Below, piece by piece: positions 17,007-25,637 of a stretch of DNA of 64,000 nt. The stretch is from Mycolicibacterium aurum. Its GTDB lineage: Bacteria > Actinomycetota > Actinomycetes > Mycobacteriales > Mycobacteriaceae. Each line of letters begins with the position of its first letter. Within the stretch, counting starts at the first letter, position 1. Under the pieces are notes generated by a model. The model was not told the DNA's origin and ran no database searches. It worked only from the letters and a program-made list of their open reading frames with translations. Location of the stretch: NCBI GenBank assembly GCA_900078775.1, contig LT549889.1:558001-622000 (forward strand). The letters run 5' to 3'. A program made the position numbers and the translations under genes.

Positions 17007-17198
17007 GTGAGCATCACCAGTCGTGCACGATCGATCACCCGAACCGGGGCGAAGGTTCAGCGTCGGATCGTGATCGCGCAGGCCCTGCTGTGGCCCACGC
17101 TGATCCTGACCGGCACCGCCCTGGGCGCCACGGCGGCCGTCATCGTCAGACAGCGGATCGGCGGCGCGCCCGCCTACCCGGGGACGGGACCGGCCTGA
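17007..17198 (+). CDS. small single-pass membrane protein
   Basis: The 63-residue protein starts at a GTG with AGGGAGGC upstream, 13 bases after the yihY stop. A basic N-terminus rich in Arg is followed by one hydrophobic helix at about residues 24-46 and a short Gly/Pro-rich tail. No family was recognised. Position and spacing suggest co-expression with yihY, perhaps as an accessory subunit; that is inference. Confidence 0.6.
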   Translation: MSITSRARSITRTGAKVQRRIVIAQALLWPTLILTGTALGATAAVIVRQRIGGAPAYPGTGPA

Positions 17199-17244
17199 CC
17201 GGGTCCAGCCACGACCGGGCCGACGGCAGGGAACAATCGGTCCG

Positions 17245-17946
17245 GTGAGCAAAGTCGTCATCATCACCGGCGCCGGGAGCGGCATCGGCCGCGCGACCGC
17301 GCGGACACTGCTGGGCGCCGGACACCGGGTGGTCCTGGCGGGCCGCCGGCTCGCGCAGCTGACCGAGACCGCCCAGGGCGCGCCGGACGCGCTGGTGGTG
17401 CCCACCGACGTCACCGACTCCGCCTCGGTGCGGGCCCTGTTCGAGCGGACGACGTCCGCCTTCGGCCGGGTCGACGTGCTGTTCAACAACGCCGGCGTGT
17501 TCGGGCCATCGGCCTCCATCGCCGATATCGACGACGAGCAGTGGCACGCGGTCTGGCGCACCAACGTCGACGGTGCGGTGTTCTGTGCGCGCGAGGCCGC
17601 CCGCCTCATGACCGCCCAGTCCCCGCGCGGTGGCCGGATCATCAACAACGGGTCGATCGCCGCGCACCGGCCGCGCCCGAACAGCCTGGCCTACGCGGTG
17701 ACCAAACACGCGATCAGCGGACTGACCGCGTCGATGCTGCTCGACCTGCGCGACCTGGACGTCTGCGTCACCCAGATCGACATCGGCAACGCAGCCACCG
17801 AGATGACCGGCGGCTTCACCGAGGCGACCTTCGATGTCAGACACGTCGGCGAGATGATCTCGCACATCATCGACCTGCCGCTGGACGTCGACGTCCCGAC
17901 GCTGACGGTGATGGCCCGCCGGATGCGCTATGTCGGGCGGGGCTGA
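17245..17946 (+). CDS. SDR family oxidoreductase
   Basis: The 233-residue classical SDR shows TGAGSGIG at residues 9-16, NNAG near 85 and a catalytic Ser in NGSIAAHRP followed by YAVTK. The first Rossmann residues begin immediately after the start at GTG 17245. The next gene, a TIM-barrel isomerase, starts within the last bases of this one, so the pair is an operon. Together they suggest conversion of a small sugar or hydroxy-keto acid, but no substrate can be fixed. Confidence 0.88.
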   Translation: MSKVVIITGAGSGIGRATARTLLGAGHRVVLAGRRLAQLTETAQGAPDALVVPTDVTDSASVRALFERTTSAFGRVDVLFNNAGVFGPSASIADIDDEQWHAVWRTNVDGAVFCAREAARLMTAQSPRGGRIINNGSIAAHRPRPNSLAYAVTKHAISGLTASMLLDLRDLDVCVTQIDIGNAATEMTGGFTEATFDVRHVGEMISHIIDLPLDVDVPTLTVMARRMRYVGRG

Positions 17947-17947
17947 C

Positions 17948-18772
17948 GTGGACGCACCGCGCTACGTCGTGAACTGCTCGATCCTGCTCACCGACCTGCC
18001 GCTGCTGGCACGCCCGCAGGCCGCCCGGGACGCCGGCTTCGACGCGGTCGAGTTCTGGTGGCCGTTCGAGGATTCCGTCCCGGCCGACGGCGAGGTGGCG
18101 GCGTTCATCGGTGCGGTGGCCGACGCCGGTGTCCGGTTGACCGCGCTGAACTTCGCCGGCGGGGACATGGCGGCGGGGGAGCGCGGCCTGCTGTCCGATC
18201 CGAGCCGTCGCCAGGAGCTGCGTGACAACGTCGACGTTGCTTTCGGCATCGCAGACCGGTTGGGCACCAAGGCTTTCAACGCGCTCTACGGCAACCGGAT
18301 CGGTGGCGTCCACGCGCAGGAGCAGGACGTGGTGGCGGCCGAGAACCTCGACCACATTGGCGCACTGGCGCAGCGGGCCGGTGCGGTGGTGCTGGTGGAA
18401 CCGCTCAGCGGGGTGGAGGCGTACCCGCTGCGGACCGCGCGCGACGTGATCACCGTGATCGACCGGGTGCCCGGGGTGACGTCGCTGCGCCTGCTGGCAG
18501 ACCTGTATCACCTGAGTACCAACGGCGACGACCTCAGCACTGTCATCGATGAGTACGGCGACCGTATCGGGCACGTGCAGATCGCCGACGCCCCCGGCCG
18601 CGGCGCCCCCGGCACCGGCACCGTGGACTTCGACCGCCACCTCGCGCACCTGCGGGAGCGCGGTTACCGCGGGCACGTCAGCCTGGAATACCGGGACGAC
18701 GGCGCGGACCCGTTCGGGTGGTTGCCGCGATCGCGGCGCGCGGCCAGCCCGTGGGAGCAGGTCGGGAAATGA
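17948..18772 (+). CDS. hydroxypyruvate-isomerase-like TIM-barrel protein
   Basis: The 274-residue protein belongs to the AP-endonuclease-2/xylose-isomerase-like TIM barrel group, and the order of motifs fits hydroxypyruvate isomerase (Hyi). Motifs include DAVEFWWPF near residue 30, VEPLSG (metal-binding Glu) near 150, LADLYHLS near 185, HVQIADAPGRGAPGTG near 212 and SLEYRDDG near 250. The GTG at 17948 is preferred; an ATG at 17930 lies inside the upstream SDR. Isomerisation of hydroxypyruvate to tartronate semialdehyde would fit an adjacent SDR reductase, but this is an inference. Confidence 0.78.
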   Translation: MDAPRYVVNCSILLTDLPLLARPQAARDAGFDAVEFWWPFEDSVPADGEVAAFIGAVADAGVRLTALNFAGGDMAAGERGLLSDPSRRQELRDNVDVAFGIADRLGTKAFNALYGNRIGGVHAQEQDVVAAENLDHIGALAQRAGAVVLVEPLSGVEAYPLRTARDVITVIDRVPGVTSLRLLADLYHLSTNGDDLSTVIDEYGDRIGHVQIADAPGRGAPGTGTVDFDRHLAHLRERGYRGHVSLEYRDDGADPFGWLPRSRRAASPWEQVGK

Positions 18773-18774
18773 AT

Positions 18775-18807
18775 CAGAGCCGGGGCCCTGTGGGGCCACC
18801 GGCTCTG
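18775..18807 (+). terminator. strong hairpin between convergent genes
   Basis: CAGAGCCGG pairs perfectly with CCGGCTCTG, and inside it GGCCC pairs with GGGCC around a TGTG loop, giving 14 pairs with one bulged A. It begins three bases after the isomerase stop and lies 25 bases from the stop of the convergent small gene, so it can serve both. Confidence 0.7.
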
Positions 18808-18832
18808 GTCTGCGCGATCGTCGAGATCGATA

Positions 18833-18982
18833 TCAGCGAACGGATTCCTGGAACTCGTAGCGCTGGGCGACGGCGATCAGTTCTTCACGAACCGTCGAGT
18901 CGGGCATGGCGTTGATCCGCGCGTAGAGGCGACGCCGATTGTTGGCGCGCTTCATGTTGTCGCGAAACTGCGCGATAGACAT
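18833..18982 (-). CDS. small basic protein, 49 residues
   Basis: The ATG at 18982 has AAGGAG nine bases upstream, much better than any upstream start. The protein starts MSIAQFRDNMKRANNRRRLY and is predicted to be helical and rich in Arg and Asn in its first half. I recall similar short conserved proteins in mycobacteria but no function. The upstream region contains GCCCT-N7-AGGGC, a small hairpin in the leader. A regulatory or nucleic-acid-binding role is conceivable from charge alone. Confidence 0.6.
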   Translation of the reverse strand: MSIAQFRDNMKRANNRRRLYARINAMPDSTVREELIAVAQRYEFQESVR

Positions 18983-19164
18983 TCTTCTCACTCCTTGAGT
19001 GCCCTGGGTCACAGGGCATTTGGTTGGTGTCACTGTTGCGTCCACGGGGGTCACCCGAATTGATCAACGTCTCAATGCTCCGTGTTAATTCTGGGTAAAG
19101 CAACTTTGTCGGTGTGAGTTTGGATACACCGCAGGATGATTCGTGCCGGCCGGAGTGCGCCGCG

Positions 19165-20352
19165 TCACACCGAACGCAGCGTCAGCAGGGTGATCTCGCT
19201 GGGTGCGAACACCCGAAAAGGTGGGCCCCAGAACCCCGTTCCGCGACTGGTGTACAGCTGGGTGCGCGCACCGTGCCGGCTCAGCCCTTGCACCACAGGC
19301 TGATCGAGACGGACCAGAACGTTGAATGGCCAGATCTGCCCGCCGTGGGTGTGTCCGGAAATCTGCAGATCCACCCCGGCGGCCACTGCCTGCGGAATCT
19401 GTTTGGGCTGATGGGCGAGCAGCAACACCGGCAGCGCCGGATCGGCGCCCGCCAGTGCGGTGGCCAGATCCTCGCCGTGCCCGTCCACTCCGGAACCCCG
19501 CGCGGTGGCGTCGTCGACGCCGGCGATGACCAGCCGATCCCCGCCGCGCTCGATCACGATGTGCCGGTTGTGCAGTGCCGACCAGCCGATGTCCTCCATG
19601 TAGTCCAGCCAGCTCTGCGCCTCGCCGAAGTACTCGTGGTTGCCCGTCACGTACACCCGCGCCGCGCTCGCCCGCACCGAGGCCAGCGGGCTCGCCTGAT
19701 CGCGGCGCACCTGCACCGTCCCGTCGGCGATATCGCCGACATGACACACCACGTCGGCATCGAGGTCGTTGACCCGCGCCACCATGTCCGCCGACCACTG
19801 CGCGCGGTCCATCGGCCCGTAGTGGGTGTCGGTGATCATCGCGATCCGCAGACCGTCCAGCCCGCGGCCCAACCGGGGGAGCCGCACCTCGACCAGCCGG
19901 ACCCGCGGCACCCCCATCGCCTCCAGGTAGCCCCAGACCAGCAGCACGCCGGACACCACCAGCACCGCCGCGGCGACCACCCGCGACCGCAGTGGATCCT
20001 CGAGCCCGGCGGCCAGCAGCACCAGATGCGCCACATTGCCCAGTACCGACCAGACGAACAGCACCCACATCACGCCCAGCAGCGCGTTGCCCAACGCGGA
20101 CGGCAGATCGCGGTGGCGGGCGTGTCCGAAGAACAACAGCGCGGGCAGGGCGATCAACGCCGCCGCGAACAACACGGTCCCGCCGGTCACCACCGCCAGG
20201 GGCCAGGCCGCCCCGGCGATCAGCAGCGTCCACCACGGCACGCCGAACAGCAGGGCCAGCACCGCGGACACGATGACGGTGCGGCGCCACACGGTACCGC
20301 GAGGCGGATGCGCAGCTTCTTCGACGATTTCGGCCGGGTTGTCGGTGGTCAC
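19165..20352 (-). CDS. membrane-anchored metallophosphoesterase
   Basis: The 395-residue protein has four hydrophobic segments in the first 150 residues followed by a calcineurin-like phosphoesterase domain. The metal motifs appear in order: DTHYG (DxH), GDIADG (GDxxD), TGNHEYFG (GNHE), and SGHTHGGQ (GHTH). This is the YkuE/YaeI-like group; some members act on cell-envelope or lipid phosphodiesters. The active domain should face the cytoplasm or periplasm depending on helix count, which I cannot fix. The ATG at 20352 gives the full N-terminal membrane region. Confidence 0.9.
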   Translation of the reverse strand: MTTDNPAEIVEEAAHPPRGTVWRRTVIVSAVLALLFGVPWWTLLIAGAAWPLAVVTGGTVLFAAALIALPALLFFGHARHRDLPSALGNALLGVMWVLFVWSVLGNVAHLVLLAAGLEDPLRSRVVAAAVLVVSGVLLVWGYLEAMGVPRVRLVEVRLPRLGRGLDGLRIAMITDTHYGPMDRAQWSADMVARVNDLDADVVCHVGDIADGTVQVRRDQASPLASVRASAARVYVTGNHEYFGEAQSWLDYMEDIGWSALHNRHIVIERGGDRLVIAGVDDATARGSGVDGHGEDLATALAGADPALPVLLLAHQPKQIPQAVAAGVDLQISGHTHGGQIWPFNVLVRLDQPVVQGLSRHGARTQLYTSRGTGFWGPPFRVFAPSEITLLTLRSV

Positions 20353-20429
20353 CCCTCGACCGTACCGACGGCCGGCCGGTCAGCCGGGCAGCATTTCCGC
20401 ATGCCGGCGCGGGCAATCGCAGGAATTAT

Positions 20430-20466
20430 CGGAACGGCCCCGGGAGAACACACCGGGGCCGTTCCG
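20430..20466 (-). terminator. perfect 14-bp hairpin
   Basis: CGGAACGGCCCCGG and CCGGGGCCGTTCCG pair perfectly around a nine-base loop, between the CsbD stop and the metallophosphoesterase start. It probably ends CsbD transcription together with the hairpin at 20551-20586. Confidence 0.6.
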
Positions 20467-20550
20467 TGGGGATGGAGCATCCCGCTCCTGAAAGTTCTGG
20501 AGATTCGGGTGCTGCGGGCGGATCGCGCTCACCGAATCGTGATCGCACTC

Positions 20551-20586
20551 GACTGTGGGTACCGCCGGCAGGCGGGACCCACAGTC
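20551..20586 (-). terminator. hairpin directly after the CsbD-like gene
   Basis: GACTGTGGGT and ACCCACAGTC form a perfect ten-base stem, with a further CCGCC/GGCGG stem inside. It sits 11 bases past the CsbD stop on its strand. No T-run follows. Confidence 0.7.
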
Positions 20587-20597
20587 GATGTGTCGGA

Positions 20598-20840
20598 TTA
20601 CTTGGTGTTCTCGGCCGACTCCTGACGGGCCTCGGCGGCGCTTGCGGCCGCGCGGGCGGCCTCCGCCTCGGCTTCCTTCTTCGCCACGTCGCGCTGGGCG
20701 TCGGCCTTGTCCTGCTGGGCCTTGCCCTCTTCCTTCAGGGAATCGTTGTCGGTGACGATGCCCGCAACTTCCTTGACCTTGCCCTTGACGTCCTCGACCA
20801 CGCCGCTCACGGCATTCTCGGGTCCACTGTCAGCCATCAT
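20598..20840 (-). CDS. CsbD family small stress protein
   Basis: The 80-residue hydrophilic protein (or 79, since a second ATG follows at once) carries the CsbD pattern: GVVEDVKGKVKEVAGIVTD followed by DSLKEEGKAQQDKADAQ, and a long Ala/Glu/Lys helix to the end. CsbD-like proteins are sigma-B-type stress-induced proteins of unknown activity in many actinobacteria. A separate monocistronic unit with its own hairpin terminators fits stress-specific control. AGAGGAACC precedes the ATG. Confidence 0.85.
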   Translation of the reverse strand: MMADSGPENAVSGVVEDVKGKVKEVAGIVTDNDSLKEEGKAQQDKADAQRDVAKKEAEAEAARAAASAAEARQESAENTK

Positions 20841-20974
20841 GGTTCCTCTCGGTCGACGTTGATCGCTGGCAGGGAATTACCCACAAGGTCAGCCGGACAG
20901 TCTTCTGTGTGGCACAGATCACATTCCGGTCATGGCCGCAGTGGCTCGAATGTGCGAGCCACCTGCCGGGACGG

Positions 20975-21007
20975 CGAAAGCCCCGGAGAGAGTCTCCGGG
21001 GCTTTCG
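20975..21007 (-). terminator. perfect 15-bp hairpin
   Basis: CGAAAGCCCCGGAGA and TCTCCGGGGCTTTCG pair perfectly around GAG. On the minus strand it follows the oxidoreductase remnant at 21037, so it probably was that gene's terminator and now ends the catabolic operon that stops at 21265. Confidence 0.75.
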
Positions 21008-21036
21008 GCGGACGGTGACGGCCGGCACCGACCGGT

Positions 21037-21216
21037 CTATGCCTTCGCGGTGTATTCGTTGACGGCCGCTACGGCCAGGCGGGCCGACTCGACGCAGCCA
21101 CTGATGCCGGCGGCCAGAGGCGGTCGTGCACCGTCACCCACATTCCACAGATTCGGAATCGGTGTGAACGTCAGATGCGGCAACGGGTGCGAAGACACGA
21201 ATCCGTGCCTCCACAC
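21037..21216 (-). pseudogene. C-terminal remnant of an FAD-dependent oxidoreductase
   Basis: The frame ending at TAG 21037-21039 reads PNLWNVGDGARPPLAAGISG, then CVESARLAVAAVNEYTAKA. This is the FAD-binding C-terminal signature of phytoene-desaturase-like NAD(P)/FAD oxidoreductases (NVGDG motif followed by a small-residue helix). Only about 60 residues remain; upstream the frame meets a stop before the gene at 21265. There is a GTG at 21216 but no good binding site, so I treat it as the 3' stub of a deleted gene. It still has its own terminator. Confidence 0.6.
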
Positions 21217-21264
21217 CCGTTGCGCATCGGCTGCGCGGTCCCACCGAGGTGGGATGGGCCGGCG

Positions 21265-21813
21265 TTATCCGCCGGCCAGCACCTCGCTGACCTCCCAGGC
21301 CGGCGGACGCTTGGGGTATTCGCGGTCGACCTGCCAGCGATCGGGATGCTTGGCCTCCGGGACCGCGGCGAAGGACAGGTGGGTGTGCAGGATCTTCCAT
21401 TCGCCGTCGATCTTCTCGACGGTGTCGGTCTGGCGCATCTTCCAGACGAACTCGGTGCCGTCTTCGAGCTTGCCCGCGTAGGTCTGGTTCATGTAGACGA
21501 AGCCGACGCCGTTCTTGGCGTAGACCCGCATGTTGATCAGGCCGAAGTCCCCGACGAACTGTGGGCTGATGTAGTTGAACCACTTCCGCACGTCGTCACC
21601 GAAATACTCACCCGGCGATAGGATGTCGATGAAGCTGATGTCGGGATGGTCGGCGTAGTACTTCAGCGGAGCGTCGTAGACCTTGAGCCACTCGGTGTTG
21701 TAGACGTGCTCGGCGTCCTTCTCCATCTTGGCGATGTCCGCCACGTCCTGCGGATCGCTGCCGAACAGGGCGATGGGTTCCTCGAAGTCGGGCTTGAGGT
21801 TGGGATGCGTCAT
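21265..21813 (-). CDS. NTF2-like/SnoaL-fold protein
   Basis: The 182-residue protein has the layout of the NTF2/SnoaL superfamily: an N-terminal helix (ADIAKMEKDAEHVYNTEWLKVYDA), then strands with FIDILSPGEYFG, GFVYMNQTYAGK and a C-terminal EKIDGEWKILHTHLS, typical of the ketosteroid-isomerase-like fold. Such proteins act as isomerases, hydrolases or substrate binders. The ATG is preceded by AAGGAGGAAAT. It lies 55 bases downstream of the flavin monooxygenase on the same strand and is the last gene of the leftward catabolic operon. Substrate unknown. Confidence 0.75.
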   Translation of the reverse strand: MTHPNLKPDFEEPIALFGSDPQDVADIAKMEKDAEHVYNTEWLKVYDAPLKYYADHPDISFIDILSPGEYFGDDVRKWFNYISPQFVGDFGLINMRVYAKNGVGFVYMNQTYAGKLEDGTEFVWKMRQTDTVEKIDGEWKILHTHLSFAAVPEAKHPDRWQVDREYPKRPPAWEVSEVLAGG

Positions 21814-21868
21814 CTATTTCCTCCTTGAAATGGTTGCTGCAATGGGTGATTGGGTCGACCGCTGGGAC

Positions 21869-23632
21869 TCAGCGGCTCAAGACGGCGCGCACCGCGCCGG
21901 CCAGGACCTCGGCCGCGTCCGAGGTGAGAGCCTCGCTGCGCCAGGCGACGACGTTGTCCGGCCGGACCAGAATCGCTCCGCCTGGGCCGATTTCGCCGAC
22001 CTGCGCCCACTGGCCATCGATGTCCCGGTAGTCCGCGCCGATCGACGCGACCGTGATGGGTACTCCGAACTGTTCGGCGGCCCGGGCCGCGGCCTCGGCC
22101 CACGCTCCGCCGTCCACGCCGGTGATCAGTACGAACCGCCCGTCGTTGCCGGTGAGATCGTGGGTGGAGATCCGGTTGCCGGCATGCTCCAGCCAGGCAT
22201 GCGGCAGCCGGTGGCCCGGACGCGAGGTGGGGTGGTAGACCGATCCCATCGGATCGACCGCGGGCGGCGCCGAACCGTCGGGCACCAGGGCACCCTGGGG
22301 ATAGGACGTGCCCAATTCCAGATCGTGGGCCTGGAATTCGATGCGCTGGGTCTTGACCACCTCGTCGAAACGGGCCCGGCGTGCCGCACCCATCGGGGTG
22401 TCGGAGAAGAAGATCTCGAAGACGCCGCGATGCATCTCGGGCGGGACCGGCACCGGCAGCAGGCCGATGCCGGAGTCGACCACGAAATGATTCTGCATGG
22501 TGTGCAACGCCCAGTCGACGATCCGCATCCCGACGGGCTGCCGCTCGATCGCGTAGCTGTCCAGCAGGCCCCTGCCGGCCTGCCCCTTGATGACGGCGGC
22601 CAGCTTCCAGGCCAGGTTCTGGGCATCCTGGACACAGGTGTTCATCCCCAGGCCGGTGGTGGGAGGGTGCCGGTGCACCGCATCGCCGACCAGGAAAACT
22701 CTACTGTCGGAGTACTTGTCGGCGATCGACCCCTGGACAGACCAGTGGCTGATCCGCAGGATCTCCATCGGGATGTCACCGACACCGAGAAGTTCGCGAA
22801 TCTTGGTTGAGATCGCCTGCTCGTCGAGGTCCGAGTCGTCGGTCGGCAGGAACGCGAAATGAAACGCCCACTCCTCGGAGTGCTTGCCCCAGGTCGGGCC
22901 CATCTGCACCATGTTGCCGCCGGACGGATAGGACCCGGCCTCGGGGTTGATGAAGTGCGCGATCAGAACGTCGTCCCCCCACCACTGCGAGAGGTCCGCC
23001 TTCAGATGGGCGGTGACGATGTCGAGCAGGTCGAGCGCACCGACCATGTTCGAGCCGATCATCGCGCCGATGGTCTTGCCGCCGTCGGCGCCGACGAGGT
23101 AATCGGCGGTCACCTCGAAGGTTTCACCGGTGGCGCGGTTCAGGATGGTCGCGGTGACCGCGTCGCTCGACTGGCTCATCGTGGTGAGTTCGTGGTTGAA
23201 CAGCACCCGGCCCGGCGCCCGCTTCTCGGCGTGCTGACGCATGATCGGCTCGAGGCGCAACTGGGGATAGTTCGTCGACGGGCAGGCGCTGTCGCGCATG
23301 TAGCGCTCGGTGAGCGCGCCGCCACCGAAACAATCCATCTTGTGGAAGACCTTGCGCTGCAGCGGACCGTCGCCCGCCAACGTGGTCTGCCAGACCACCG
23401 AGGCCATCTTCTCGACCGGCGCGCCGACCGCGTAGACGTCATCGGCCACCTCGAACTGGCGGAACAGCTCCATGGCACGCTGGTTGAGGTAATGCGCCTT
23501 GGGTAAGATCGACGTCCCCTCGTGCCGCTCGACGAGGATATGATCGATTCCGTACGACGACAACATGATCGATGTCATCAGCCCCGACGCCCCGCCGCCG
23601 ACGATGAGAACGGGGACCTTGGTTTCTGGCAT
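21869..23632 (-). CDS. class A flavin-dependent aromatic hydroxylase
   Basis: This 587-residue FAD monooxygenase of the PheA/TfdB/MhpA type has GGGASG at residues 12-17 (ADP of FAD), GADGG at 181-185 and RVFLVGDAVHRHPPTTGLGMN at 311-331 (FAD ribityl and pyrophosphate). A C-terminal thioredoxin-like domain of about 150 residues is present, as in phenol hydroxylase-like members. These enzymes ortho-hydroxylate phenols using NAD(P)H and O2, often giving a catechol. In this operon it would supply the diol for the single-domain VOC protein encoded three genes upstream. AGGAAGG precedes the ATG. Confidence 0.9.
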   Translation of the reverse strand: MPETKVPVLIVGGGASGLMTSIMLSSYGIDHILVERHEGTSILPKAHYLNQRAMELFRQFEVADDVYAVGAPVEKMASVVWQTTLAGDGPLQRKVFHKMDCFGGGALTERYMRDSACPSTNYPQLRLEPIMRQHAEKRAPGRVLFNHELTTMSQSSDAVTATILNRATGETFEVTADYLVGADGGKTIGAMIGSNMVGALDLLDIVTAHLKADLSQWWGDDVLIAHFINPEAGSYPSGGNMVQMGPTWGKHSEEWAFHFAFLPTDDSDLDEQAISTKIRELLGVGDIPMEILRISHWSVQGSIADKYSDSRVFLVGDAVHRHPPTTGLGMNTCVQDAQNLAWKLAAVIKGQAGRGLLDSYAIERQPVGMRIVDWALHTMQNHFVVDSGIGLLPVPVPPEMHRGVFEIFFSDTPMGAARRARFDEVVKTQRIEFQAHDLELGTSYPQGALVPDGSAPPAVDPMGSVYHPTSRPGHRLPHAWLEHAGNRISTHDLTGNDGRFVLITGVDGGAWAEAAARAAEQFGVPITVASIGADYRDIDGQWAQVGEIGPGGAILVRPDNVVAWRSEALTSDAAEVLAGAVRAVLSR

Positions 23633-23660
23633 GGTTATCGCCTTCCTGGATGACCGGATG

Positions 23661-25637
23661 TCATGAGTTCGTTGGCGTGAAGCCAGAGGACAACTGCTCG
23701 AAGATGTCCAGCGCGCGCGGGTTCCGCACCGCGCCGTCGGAGACCACCGTGCCCCGCGGTGTGCCGGTGAGTATGCGCTTGACCGGCACCTCGAGCTTCT
23801 TGTTGGTCAGGTTGTAGGGGACCTCCGGGATGGCGATCACCTCGTCCGGGGTGTGCCGGGGGGACAGTCGTTGGCGCAGTTGCGTATTGATCCGCCTGCG
23901 CAGCTCATCGTCGAGTTGCGCCGCGCTTCCGAGTTGCACGAACAGCAACAGCGAGCCCATACCGCCGTCCGGGTCGTCGAGGTGTACCACCAGGCTGTCC
24001 TGGATCTCCGGGAGTTCATCGAGCGCGGAGTAGAACTCGCTGGTGCCCAGCCGCACCCCGCCCCGATTGAGGGTTCCGTCGGATCGACCGCTGATCACAC
24101 AACCGCCGCGGGCGTTGAAGGTCACCCAGTCGCCTTGTCGCCACTGTCCTGGATAGTGGTCGAAGTAAGCGCGGCGGTACTTCTCACCGTCGGAGTCGTT
24201 CCAGAACCCGACCGGCATCGACGGCATCGGTGCGGAGATGACGAGCTCGCCGAGCTCATCGGTCACGGGATCACCGGCTGGATTCAGCGCGCGAGCCAGC
24301 ACACCCAGGGCGGGGGCGGTGATCTCTCCGGCCCGTACCGGGAGCAATGGCGTGCCACCGACGAAGGACGTGCACACATCGGTCCCGCCGCTGGTGGACT
24401 GCAGGTATACATTCGGCCCGACGGCTTCATAGATCCAGCGGAAACCCTCTGCGGGCAAAGGTGATCCGGTCGACGATACGGACCGCAACCTGCTGAGGTC
24501 GAACTCGTCGGCGGGGCGCAGACCGGCCTTGCGACAGCCCATCAGGAACGCCGCACCGGCACCGAACGCGGTCACTTTGCATTTCTCGACGACGCGCCAC
24601 AGGGCAGCCGGTGTCGGATGCGCGGGGTCGCCGTCGAAGAGCACGATGGCTGCGCCGAGCAGCAAGGCGGACACCTGGATGTTCCACATCACCCATGTCG
24701 TCGTGCAGTACACGAAGTAGGTGTCGGCGGGCCCCAGATCAGAATGCAAGCCGAGTGCTTTCTGCAGTTCCAGGGTGATACCGCCGTGTGATTGGACGAT
24801 GGCCTTGGGTAGGCCGGTGGTGCCGGACGAGAACAACACCCAGAGCGGATGGTCGAAGGACACCCGCTCGAAATGGGTGGCGGCCGGCTCCGCCACCAGT
24901 TCGGCCCAAGGGATCGCGCCCGGCAGCACCGTGCCCAGATACGGCACCGAGACGGTGCTGAGCACGGTGGGTAGTGCCGCGCGAATGGCTTCGGCCTGCT
25001 CGACACGCTCGATTTTCTTTGCGCCGTACTGGTATCCGTCGACGGTGATGAACACCTTGGGTTCCAACTGCTGCAGGCGGTCCAGGACGCTGACCCCACC
25101 CAGTTCGGGTGCGCACGCGGCCCAGATGGCGCCGATGCTGGCGGTGGCCAGCATCGCGATCAGTGCCTCGGGAATGTTGGGGAGATAGGCCGCGACACGA
25201 TCACCCGGTTGCACGCCGAGGCGCCGCAGTCCCGCCGCCGCCCTGGCGACCTGGTCCTTGAGTTGTCCGCGGGTGAGCGTGATCGGCTCGCGGGTCTGCG
25301 ACAGCGCGGTGACGACGGGCTGCGCGTCGTCGCCGCGCAGCATGTTCTCCGCGTAGTTGATCCGGACATCGGGGAACCACTGTGCGCCGGGCATGGATTC
25401 GTCGACCAGGACCCGGGTCGGATCCCCGTCGGCGGTGACGTCGAAGAAGTCCCAGATCGAGCGCCAGAATCCGGACAGGTCGGTGGTCGACCATCGCGAC
25501 AGGTCGTGATAGTCGGTGCTGGTCAATATCCCCTGATCAACCAGGCGCCGGGCGTAGCGGCCCATCCGGCTGTCCCGGAGCCCCGCCGGCTCCCAGAGCA
25601 CGTCGGACCGGGGGTCGGAGGCTGGTCCGGCACTCAT
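23661..25637 (-). CDS. acetoacetate-CoA ligase-type acyl-CoA synthetase
   Basis: The 658-residue ANL-superfamily adenylating enzyme has the AMP motif LFSSGTTGLPKAIVQSHGG, later STSGGTDVC and the C-terminal lysine region YNLTNKKLEVPVKRILTG. Its length and N-terminal WEPAGLRDSRMGRYARRL match acetoacetyl-CoA synthetase. It activates a carboxylate, classically acetoacetate, to a CoA ester. In this setting it may act on acetoacetate from FAH-like cleavage or on another oxo-acid. The start codon overlaps the stop of the FAH-like gene by four bases (ATGA), so both are translated together. Confidence 0.9.
   Translation of the reverse strand: MSAGPASDPRSDVLWEPAGLRDSRMGRYARRLVDQGILTSTDYHDLSRWSTTDLSGFWRSIWDFFDVTADGDPTRVLVDESMPGAQWFPDVRINYAENMLRGDDAQPVVTALSQTREPITLTRGQLKDQVARAAAGLRRLGVQPGDRVAAYLPNIPEALIAMLATASIGAIWAACAPELGGVSVLDRLQQLEPKVFITVDGYQYGAKKIERVEQAEAIRAALPTVLSTVSVPYLGTVLPGAIPWAELVAEPAATHFERVSFDHPLWVLFSSGTTGLPKAIVQSHGGITLELQKALGLHSDLGPADTYFVYCTTTWVMWNIQVSALLLGAAIVLFDGDPAHPTPAALWRVVEKCKVTAFGAGAAFLMGCRKAGLRPADEFDLSRLRSVSSTGSPLPAEGFRWIYEAVGPNVYLQSTSGGTDVCTSFVGGTPLLPVRAGEITAPALGVLARALNPAGDPVTDELGELVISAPMPSMPVGFWNDSDGEKYRRAYFDHYPGQWRQGDWVTFNARGGCVISGRSDGTLNRGGVRLGTSEFYSALDELPEIQDSLVVHLDDPDGGMGSLLLFVQLGSAAQLDDELRRRINTQLRQRLSPRHTPDEVIAIPEVPYNLTNKKLEVPVKRILTGTPRGTVVSDGAVRNPRALDIFEQLSSGFTPTNS

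Noticed and set aside
14444..17038. An 864-codon open frame on the minus strand across the lipase maturation factor and yihY genes
   Set aside because: It is the antisense shadow of GC-rich coding DNA: His/Gln/Arg/Gly-rich with no family features, while both plus-strand genes have clear domains and binding sites.
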